Source: Campylobacterales bacterium (GTDB lineage Bacteria; Campylobacterota; Campylobacteria; Campylobacterales; QNZT01). From it: a stretch of 16,902 nt of DNA. The notes under the pieces are model-generated. The model did not search any database and was not told where the DNA came from. It saw nothing but the letters and a program-made list of their open reading frames with translations. Positions within the stretch are counted from its first letter, which is position 1. Each line of letters starts with the position of its first letter. Both the position numbers and the translations under genes were made by a program. The stretch covers positions 1-16,902 of the forward strand of contig JALWKJ010000118.1 of NCBI GenBank assembly GCA_027081495.1, written 5' to 3'. Shown here piece by piece: positions 1-6,900 of the stretch.

Positions 1-139
1 ATCATGAGCGCCCTCACAGTGCCCTTTGCTATCAGCCACCGGCAAAGGTTTCAGGCAGACAAAATGCTGCCTGATATACAATCAAAGACTAACTTTGGAA
101 ATGGTACTACTTTTGGGTGCAGGTCACCACCTAACAATT
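1..139. other. Structured segment of foreign-looking composition, no assigned function
   Basis: This stretch lacks the A-runs and ATA-rich texture of the rest of the window and is visibly richer in G and C. On the plus strand it can fold into consecutive small hairpins: CCTTTGC 23-29 with GCAAAGG 42-48; TCAGGCAG 51-58 with CTGCCTGA 67-74; CAAAG 83-87 with CTTTG 93-97; GGTG 116-119 with CACC 125-128. Plus-strand frame 1 is open from base 1 (ATG at 4) to a TAA at 160-162, about 52 codons. It has no recognisable domain and its codons (CAC, CGG, AGG, CAG) are unlike the neighbouring genes. It could be the tail of a mobile element, a structured RNA, or the broken end of a gene outside the window. 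I could not match it to a known riboswitch, tmRNA, RNase P or SRP RNA. Confidence 0.35.
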
Positions 140-174
140 ATTACATGAAAGACCCGATTTAAGGGGATTGAGAC
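140..174. CRISPR. Single CRISPR-repeat-like unit (no array)
   Basis: A 35-base unit ends in GGGGATTGAGAC, the kind of 3' end (ATTGAAAC/ATTGAGAC) typical of many type I and III CRISPR repeats. It contains a short CCC...GGG complementarity around CCCGATTTAAGGGG. No second copy lies upstream or downstream within one repeat-spacer period, so there is no array here. At best it is a lone or terminal degenerate repeat, possibly left by an array or cas locus outside the window. TGAAAGA (146-152) and TCTTTCA (181-187) form an inverted repeat around the core. The resemblance alone is the evidence, so confidence is low. Confidence 0.25.
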
Positions 175-392
175 TTGATTTCTTTCACACTCTATTATTC
201 CTTCTTCAATAATAAAACGGCAACCGACCATTCTTACTAAATTCAACCAATATCATCGATAAAACGGTTTATTGTGTAGAATTTTAAAATTTTTGTGTAC
301 AAAGCGTGTATAAGATCAAAGTAAAGCGATTTCATGTCGATATTTAGAGCATATAAATTCTGCAAATATGCAAAAATATAAGGGTAAGCTTT
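175..392 (+). promoter_or_regulatory. Leader and probable promoter region of the outer-membrane/FecR operon
   Basis: There is no gene here. The sequence becomes AT-rich again after about 180. GTGTA occurs at 274-278, 295-299 and 306-310; the first two sit in TTGTGTA and their starts are 21 bases apart, with the third 11 further on, so all lie roughly on one face of the helix. A possible -10 box TATAAA lies at 352-357, giving a leader of about 30 bases. Another AT-rich -10-like element (TATAAG) overlaps the third GTGTA at 309-314. No convincing -35 box is visible, which is usual for this group. The Shine-Dalgarno AAGGG at 380-384 lies 8 bases before the ATG at 393. Confidence 0.4.
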
Positions 393-1853
393 ATGTCATT
401 GAACAAATCTCTTTTGATGCTTGTTTTTTATCTTTTTGCATCGCTGGATCTATATTGTGACGAATACTCCATGATAAAAGACGAAAATCACGCAAAAGAG
501 AGCTACTTTATAAAAATAGCCGCCTTAAACTCTATAAAAAACGCGAAAAAGATCTCTTTATCTACCGATTTCCCGACCCGAATAATCTTCATGAGAGATT
601 ACTATAGCGTAATTTCAAAAGATTTTGCGCTAAAAGAGGATGCGAAAAGATTTTTAAAAAAGGTACGAAAAAAATATAAAAAAGCTTATTTGATCACCCT
701 CTATAAAAGCACAAAACGAAAAAAGAGTATAAAAAAACGAAAAAGTTCCCCTCTACAAGACGCCGCAAGACTCTACGAAAACAAAAGATACGAAGAAGCT
801 CTGGCGATGTTTGACCGTATTTTGATAGAAAATCCCACAAACGAAAAAGCGGCGCTTTACTATGCCAAAACCCTTTATAAACTCAAACTATATAAAGAAG
901 CGAAAAACAGATTTGACGAGCTTCTCAAAAAGCCGTTTGCAAAAGAGGAAGCAAGAGAATATTTAAAAAAGATAAAAAAAAGAGACAAGAGAAACTTTTT
1001 TCAGACTATTTTCTCTATCGGCGCGGGATATGACGACAATGTCAATCTAAACAGCGATAAAAACACTACAGTTTACGGTCCATATACGCTTTTAAACGAT
1101 ACTTCAAAAACAAAAAGCGCTTACGCCATAGCGGCGCTTTTACTACAACACGGATATAAAGCCGAAAAATTCAATATCGATAGCTCGTTTTACACATATA
1201 ACGAACTACTGCACTCCGCAAAAGGAAACGATCTGAATTTTTTTGATTTTTCTATAGCTTTTTCAAAAGATTTTGATACATTTTCTTTGATACTTCCGAT
1301 CGGATTAAACTATCTGTTGCTCGATTCAAAAACGATAAGTTACAATCTCTACGCGACCCCTCGATTGAAATATACTATAAATAGAAAACTCGCCGCCGCC
1401 CTCTTTGCGATTTACAACGACAACCATACTAAATTTGCCGACAACAGAGATTATATCTCCTATGGAGGCGGTTTTGAAATAAAATATCTTCATGATAGAT
1501 TATTGATGCAAAATAGCGTAACTTATGAAAAATTTGACGAAAAGAAAACTCCCAGATACGATATAAATAAAGATCTTGTAAAATTTACGCTTTTGGGTCG
1601 TTATGCGCTGTTTACGAACTTTTATCTTGGAAGCGGCATAACATACGAAGATCACAGATATAAAGATCTAGATCAAATTCTCGGATATAAAAGAGAAGAT
1701 AAAAAAACTATTCTTTACGCTTCAGTGATGAAGAAATTAACGACAAGATCGACCGCCGTCATCGTATGCAGACATACGGACAACAGTTCAAATATAAATA
1801 TATTCGACTACAAAAAAAATAACTGCTCGCTTGAGTATAAATATCGATTTTAA
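393..1853 (+). CDS. Secreted SPOR/TPR protein with C-terminal outer-membrane beta-barrel (Slam/DUF560-like layout)
   Basis: The 486-residue protein starts with a Sec signal peptide (hydrophobic residues about 7-20, no lipobox). Residues 37-105 resemble a SPOR domain (start YFIKIAAL, then RIIFMRDYYSVIS and an ALKEDAKRFLKK helix), which in other proteins binds denuded peptidoglycan. A lysine/arginine-rich linker is followed by about two TPR units (121-184, DAARLYENKRYEEALAMF). From about 202 to the end there are alternating amphipathic strands rich in Tyr and Phe, ending in a terminal Phe (LEYKYRF), as expected of a BAM-inserted barrel. TPR-then-barrel is the layout of surface lipoprotein assembly modifier (Slam/DUF560) proteins; the SPOR-like front is extra. 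Slam function is inference from architecture. It heads an operon with the FecR-domain gene 9 bases downstream. AAGGG 8 bases before the ATG supports the start. Confidence 0.75.
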   Translation: MSLNKSLLMLVFYLFASLDLYCDEYSMIKDENHAKESYFIKIAALNSIKNAKKISLSTDFPTRIIFMRDYYSVISKDFALKEDAKRFLKKVRKKYKKAYLITLYKSTKRKKSIKKRKSSPLQDAARLYENKRYEEALAMFDRILIENPTNEKAALYYAKTLYKLKLYKEAKNRFDELLKKPFAKEEAREYLKKIKKRDKRNFFQTIFSIGAGYDDNVNLNSDKNTTVYGPYTLLNDTSKTKSAYAIAALLLQHGYKAEKFNIDSSFYTYNELLHSAKGNDLNFFDFSIAFSKDFDTFSLILPIGLNYLLLDSKTISYNLYATPRLKYTINRKLAAALFAIYNDNHTKFADNRDYISYGGGFEIKYLHDRLLMQNSVTYEKFDEKKTPRYDINKDLVKFTLLGRYALFTNFYLGSGITYEDHRYKDLDQILGYKREDKKTILYASVMKKLTTRSTAVIVCRHTDNSSNINIFDYKKNNCSLEYKYRF

Positions 1854-1862
1854 AGGAATCTT

Positions 1863-2981
1863 ATGAAAAATTATATTTTTTTACTGCTTATCTGTTCAAG
1901 CGCCGTTTTTGCCAATATCGGGGAAGTTACGGCTTTGAGAGGAAACGCCGATCTTTTTAGAGACGGTAAGCGAAAAAGCGTTGAAAAAGGGTTGAAACTA
2001 AAAGAGCACGATCGTATCAAAACAGCCGCTAATTCAAAACTACAGGTTATATTTAAAGACAAAACGGTTATATCTCTAGGTCAAAAAAGCGAATTAATCG
2101 TTGACGAATATCTATATAACGATAAAGATAAAAAAGCCAAATTCTCTATAACCAAAGGTTTTTTCAAATCGATTACCGGAAAAATCGGAAAATTGGCGCC
2201 AAAGCACTTCAAAGTCAAAACATCAAACGCGACCATAGGAGTCCGCGGAACGACCATAATAGGCGAAACCTCAAAAAAATTGGACATCATAGCCTGCTCG
2301 AGAGGACAGATAGAGGTTGTCAGCGAAAAAGGAAGCGTTATCGTAAATCAGGGTGAGCGAACGATTGTAGCACAAGCAAAAGCGCCCGCAAAAGCGCAAA
2401 AGGTAAATATGATTATTCTAAAACAACTCGATAAAAAAAGCGATCCTACCAGTATAGAGACTAAAGCCTCCTCTCAAACGAAAAATATAAACAACGAACA
2501 GATAAAAGAAAATGTCTCAAAGAAAAAAACGCAGGCCAAACAAGAAGAAAAATCTACGATTTTAACGGAAGAAACCATTTCAAGGCGCGCCGATCTTTCG
2601 GATATTCAAAAGGTTCTCGGCACGCAAACGCCCGTATATGAAGGAAAAATCACTCAAGGAAGCACGAGTTTCGGAGATATAAAACTCGACGGCGTAAACA
2701 AGGTAAATTTGGGATTTGATCTTGGAGCCGCAACGATGGATGGAAATATGAAATTCGAAGATCCTATAAAGCGACACGATATATCGGTAGAAGGAAAGGT
2801 AAAAGACGACGGGACATTTAATTTCAATTCCGTTAACGGATACGACGGCGGAGGCAAAGGTAAAATCGAAGCAAACGGATATAAAAAAGCAAACGCTAAG
2901 ATCGATTTTGAAGAAAAAGATCTTTTTACCCAAAAATCAAACTTTATCAAAGCGAAACTCGAGACGACTCTAAAGGAGTAA
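1863..2981 (+). CDS. FecR-domain periplasmic protein with unassigned beta-rich C-terminal domain
   Basis: The 372-residue protein has a Sec signal peptide with probable cleavage after VFA (residue 17). Residues about 18-170 form a FecR-type domain: an SH3-like start (GEVTALRGNADLF), DRIKTAANSKLQVIFKDKT, SLGQKSELIVDEY and the signature FKVKTSNATIGVRGTT at 116-131. A Lys/Gln/Glu-rich linker (about 175-245) leads to a 125-residue C-terminal region rich in short alternating strands (GKITQGSTSFGDIKLDG, GKVKDDGTFNFNSVNGYDGG). That part faintly recalls the small barrels of TbpB-like surface proteins, but I cannot assign it. There is no C-terminal TM segment and no ECF sigma gene nearby, so this is not a classical FecR iron regulator; it belongs to the secreted FecR-domain group. 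It lies 9 bases after the barrel protein gene, with AAAGGA overlapping the upstream stop as its ribosome site. It may be a partner or cargo of that protein (inference). Confidence 0.8.
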   Translation: MKNYIFLLLICSSAVFANIGEVTALRGNADLFRDGKRKSVEKGLKLKEHDRIKTAANSKLQVIFKDKTVISLGQKSELIVDEYLYNDKDKKAKFSITKGFFKSITGKIGKLAPKHFKVKTSNATIGVRGTTIIGETSKKLDIIACSRGQIEVVSEKGSVIVNQGERTIVAQAKAPAKAQKVNMIILKQLDKKSDPTSIETKASSQTKNINNEQIKENVSKKKTQAKQEEKSTILTEETISRRADLSDIQKVLGTQTPVYEGKITQGSTSFGDIKLDGVNKVNLGFDLGAATMDGNMKFEDPIKRHDISVEGKVKDDGTFNFNSVNGYDGGGKGKIEANGYKKANAKIDFEEKDLFTQKSNFIKAKLETTLKE

Positions 2982-2998
2982 GAAGTCTCGCTCTTTTT
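2960..2998 (+). terminator. Rho-independent terminator overlapping the end of the FecR gene
   Basis: CGAGAC (2960-2965) pairs with GTCTCG (2985-2990), and inside that ACTC (2967-2970) pairs with GAGT (2976-2979). A T-run (2994-2998) follows. The left arm and loop are coding and the stop codon lies in the right half, so the terminator shares sequence with the last codons. It separates this operon from the arsenate reductase gene. Confidence 0.65.
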
Positions 2999-3010
2999 AA
3001 AATCTATATC

Positions 3011-3047
3011 AATATATCATGATATATTAACTTTATCATGCTATACT
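3011..3047 (+). promoter_or_regulatory. 18-bp perfect palindrome and extended -10 promoter of the arsenate reductase gene
   Basis: Bases 3011-3028 are a perfect 18-bp palindrome with half-site AATATATCA. Fourteen bases after it lies TATACT (3042-3047), preceded by TG at 3039-3040, an extended -10 promoter. The palindrome covers where the -35 region would be, so a bound dimer would block RNA polymerase. Since the gene is an ArsC-type arsenate reductase, an ArsR/SmtB-family repressor is the natural candidate, but no arsR gene lies in the window. Because the palindrome is all A/T apart from its central TCATGA, it could be partly a result of base composition. Confidence 0.55.
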
Positions 3048-3089
3048 CCTTTGAGCAAAAGATTATCACCGCACCAATAAAGGTAAAAA

Positions 3090-3968
3090 ATGAATAAACA
3101 TATTTTAGTTATGTGCACCGGCAACTCTTGTCGAAGCATCATAGCCGAAGCTTTGATAAACGCCAAACTAGAAGGCTTTAGGGCAAAAAGCTGCGGTACC
3201 GCTCCAATCGGGAAAGTAAATGAAAACGCGAAAAAGGTTTTAAAAAATCACGGTATCTGGAATGATAGTTATCACTCCAAACATCTCGACGAGTTAGTTG
3301 AAAAAAAGTTTGACTTAGTGGTAACGGTGTGCGATCATGCAAAAGAGAAGTGCCCTATTTTTCCAAAACCTCTGCCCAAAATTCACGAAGGTTTCATAGA
3401 TCCGCACGGCAAGGATTACGATGCGTTTGAATCGACATATGAAGAGATACGAAAGCGGCTTCTTCCTCGTATAAAAGCGATATTTAGCGGTGATGTAAAA
3501 AATCTAAGATCCGATGATCTTATCTGCTACTGCAAAAAGGTCGATAAAGCGACGATTGAACAGGCAATCGACGAAGGCGCGGATACTCTTTTTAAGATCA
3601 AAGAGAGTACGAAAGCCTGTACGGGAAGCTCTTGTAAAGAGAGTAATCCCCTTAAAAGATGTTGCGCAAAAGAGATAAATACACTCATAAAATCAAAAGG
3701 GAAAAAGATGAAAAAAAATGTTTTCAAAACGACTGAAGGCATAAAGATCCAATTTAGCGGCGCGGTTGCAAAAGAGCAAATCGTAAAAATGGTAGAAAAT
3801 TGCGCGACGGGACAATGCGAATGTATGAGCGAAAATACAAAAAAGAAAATAGACGACATGCAGGTTGACGGTAAAGACGGCGATGTGAAACTTCATCTCA
3901 AAGGAGATATAAGCAAAGAAGAGATTGAAACCGCTCTTTCAAAATCAAAAGTTTTAAACAAAACATAA
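3090..3968 (+). CDS. arsC: Arsenate reductase (LMW-PTP type) fused to BFD-like [2Fe-2S] domain and a small Cys domain
   Basis: Residues 1-135 are a low-molecular-weight phosphatase-fold arsenate reductase. The CX5R loop is C9-TGNSC-R15; the redox pair is C81 and C88 (VCDHAKEKCP); the catalytic Asp is D104 in FIDPHGK. This is the thioredoxin-coupled ArsC set, so it should reduce arsenate to arsenite in the cytoplasm. Residues 144-202 match the BFD-like [2Fe-2S] domain: C146, C148, C177, C182 and C191/C192. Residues 208-292 are an unassigned lysine-rich domain with C238, C243 and C245 and an internal duplication (about 218-236 and 267-285). LMW-PTP ArsC alone is about 130-140 residues, so this is a long fusion. 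M207 (ATG 3708) is preceded by an AAAAGGGA ribosome-site-like stretch and might allow separate translation of the last domain. AAAGG at 3079-3083 supports the ATG at 3090. The gene converges on the giant lipoprotein 8 bases away. Confidence 0.85.
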   Translation: MNKHILVMCTGNSCRSIIAEALINAKLEGFRAKSCGTAPIGKVNENAKKVLKNHGIWNDSYHSKHLDELVEKKFDLVVTVCDHAKEKCPIFPKPLPKIHEGFIDPHGKDYDAFESTYEEIRKRLLPRIKAIFSGDVKNLRSDDLICYCKKVDKATIEQAIDEGADTLFKIKESTKACTGSSCKESNPLKRCCAKEINTLIKSKGKKMKKNVFKTTEGIKIQFSGAVAKEQIVKMVENCATGQCECMSENTKKKIDDMQVDGKDGDVKLHLKGDISKEEIETALSKSKVLNKT

Positions 3969-3976
3969 AAATGTTA

Positions 3977-6900
3977 TCACATATCTCTAACGCATCTAAT
4001 ATTTGCGGTGTCGGTTTGGGTTTTGCCGTTATCATAACCATTGCCGAAATCAACCGTAGTCACTCCTCCGCTTCCGGTTGAAGACCAATAAAGCGAAGAC
4101 GATCCGAAACTAAAAGCGTCGTTCCATCCCGCTTTAATAGTTAAAGAGTGAAGTTCGTTTACATTTGGAGCTCTCCACCCTCCTCCGTCAAGCGAAAGAG
4201 ACCGACAATAATCCAACGCCGCCGTCCACTGAAGGGAATTTGATTCTACTTCGTTATTGTCCTGCCACTGGAGTTTATGTTCAAAATCATTTACGATCTC
4301 TTTAGTCGCGTCCCTAGTTAAAGACAATACAAACTCGTCTCCTCTTACGCATCGAACATATTTTTCATTTATCAAAAAAGTCTTTTCGCTTCTTGGATCG
4401 TTAAAATCGACCCACAGAGCATATGTCAATAAAATCGCGCGCGTCTGTACGCTGGTCCAATAACCGTCGCTCGCGGTATTTATGAACCCTTTTTTGATCG
4501 TCGGAGCCTCTGCCGATCTATCGAGTAAAAAATATAGTTCATGAATATTGGGCAGTCTCCAATCGTTAAATCCGCCCAGAGTCAATCCGCTACAATATGA
4601 GTCGCCGTCGCTCCACCTGTAAGTTTTGGTTTTTACATTCAAATCGTCTTCCCAAACGAGTCCGGAAGTCGTATCGTAAACTATTTCGTTCGCATCGTCT
4701 CTTTTATAAATATAATCGACGCCTTTTTGAAGCTTTCCGTCGTCCTCGCCGTATAAAGATACTTTATCTCCGGTTTTAGGCAAAGCAAAAGATGAAGAGT
4801 TGTTTTCATAGACGATTATATTTCCGGCTATATCTATTGAAACGACATCCGTATTTGCGTCGTTATCCATATCCGCGCCAAAGACTTTTAACACATTTGA
4901 GACATCAGTCGCGACCAACCGTTCCAAAAAACCGTCTCCCGTAGAGTTGTTGTCATACCAGACGATTTTTCCGCCGTTTTGAGAAGAGTTTGACAACACA
5001 TCTATATCGCCGTCGCCGTCCATATCTACTCCGCTTGCATAAAGTACTCCGGTTAACGACGATGTAATCGCTGTTGGAATCGAAAATGTTACGGACGGCG
5101 TTTGCGAACCTAAACTTTTATGCCTGTAAATCGCGCCGTTTTCTTTTGAAACGCTAAGAATATCGTCATATCCGTCCAGATTTATATCGGTCGCGACTAC
5201 CGAGCCTATCGCCCGTATGCTATTGTCTTGAAAATGAGCCGTAAAAGTCGTCGCCGAATCGATATTTTCATACCAGTAGATATTATCTCCAAGGGCTGAA
5301 GCCCCCAAAACATCTATATCGCCGTCTTTATCAAAATCGCTTACATCGACAAAAACCGCATTTTCGATATTTACATCATCGATGGCGTACGGACCGTTAA
5401 ATACCGAATCACCCACATTTTTTATCCAATCTATTCCACCGTTTGCGAAAGAGGCCGTCACGATGTCGATATCGTTATCTCCATCCATATCCGCAACGGC
5501 GAACGAGGATATATCGGTGACGGTAGTCGATACGGGTTGACAGTCAAATGTTTTATTTCCGTCATTTGTACAAATATTTAACGCATATCCGTTTGTCAAA
5601 GACGAAAAGATTATATCTTTGAAGCCGTCGTCGTTCATATCCGCTATTTTTACGAAATTCGCGGTTTTGATATCGCTTATATTGTGCTCTTTAAATTCAA
5701 AGCCGCCAAGATTTTCGTACCATGCGATATTTGCCGCCGAAACGCTTACGATATCTCTGTCTTGGTCATTGTCAAGATCATCTATCTCAACCCACTTCGC
5801 ATCTATGGCAAAAGTCGTCACCGTATGCGGTATATACGGCAAAACGGTTGGAGGATTTACCGTAACGGTAACGATATCGCCGCTTTTGGCTCCGGCATCG
5901 TCGGATACGCTAAGAGTTATCTCATGGACTCCCACGCTAAAATCGCTCTTTTGTAACACCATATCGTTTCCAAGCAATATACTGCCCTCTTTCCACTCAT
6001 ACGATAGTGTCGTATTGTCTATATCCGTGCTGTTTTGCGCATTTAAGACGACCAAAGATCCTTGCGTTATGGTTATATCTTCTCCCGCGTTCGCGACCGG
6101 CGCGTCGTTTACGGCGTTTATCGTAAGCGTAACCGTAGCTTCGTCTGAATCTATTTTCAAATCGCTTGCGACATATGAAAAAGTATCTTCTCCAAAATAG
6201 TCGCTATCGGGTATATATCTCAAATTAGGCGCGTTCGCGTCGAGTATGCCGTGTATCGGCTGATTAACGATTTTATACGCCAAATTCGTATCATCTACAT
6301 CGACGGCGCTTAGATTTATATCTACCGAACTATCTTCATCGAGGGAAAAAGTATAATTTGACGCGATGGGCTTATCGTTTACGGGTTTTACAACGATATT
6401 TACCGTCGCATCCAAAGATTCGGAAAAAGAGTCTCTAACGCGAAAAGTAAAGTTGTCGTTTCCGTTAAAATCGGGTTTGGGAGTATATACGACGCTGTTT
6501 GAATCCAACAAGACGGTGCCGTTTGAGGGTTCGGTTACGATAAAAAAACTCCGTATATCGTTTTCGACATCGGATGCGTCGAGATAAAACGATACATTTT
6601 CATCTTCGTTCACTTCAACGGTTTTATCGTACGCTACAGGCACATCGTTTTTGGAAGTAACGGCGATATTAATTTTTGCGGGTTTTGAGCTTAAGTTTCC
6701 ATCACTTACGATAAACTCGAAAACATCGCTTCCAAAATAGTTTTCATTCGGCAAATATGTACATAAAGCGCCGCTACAATTTAGTATCCCGTTTAAAGGT
6801 CGGCTCGTAACTATATACTCTTTTATAACCCCGTCAACATCGTAACCGCTTAGAGATAAGGAGATATTGGAATCTTCATCCGTCAAAAGATTTTGAGGAT

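Noticed and set aside
1..139. Cobalamin, c-di-GMP, TPP or other known riboswitch, tmRNA, RNase P or SRP RNA
   Set aside because: The hairpins are present but none of the conserved core sequences of these families could be found, and no gene follows at riboswitch distance.
140..250. A true CRISPR array
   Set aside because: Only one repeat-like unit is present; no second copy occurs at a repeat-spacer distance on either side.
1871..2950. Several minus-strand open frames of 60-120 codons
   Set aside because: They are antisense to the well-supported FecR gene, with no ribosome sites or recognisable products.
1863..2981. Classical FecR iron-citrate regulator
   Set aside because: There is no TM segment, no adjacent ECF sigma factor and no TonB-dependent receptor; the protein is exported by a signal peptide.
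3966..3979. Bidirectional terminator between arsenate reductase and giant lipoprotein (AACAT/ATGTT)
   Set aside because: The stem is only five pairs with no T-run, too weak to call.
5619..6200. Plus-strand open frame of 193 codons
   Set aside because: It lies wholly inside the giant lipoprotein gene on the other strand, has no domain, and only mirrors the repetitive coding sequence.
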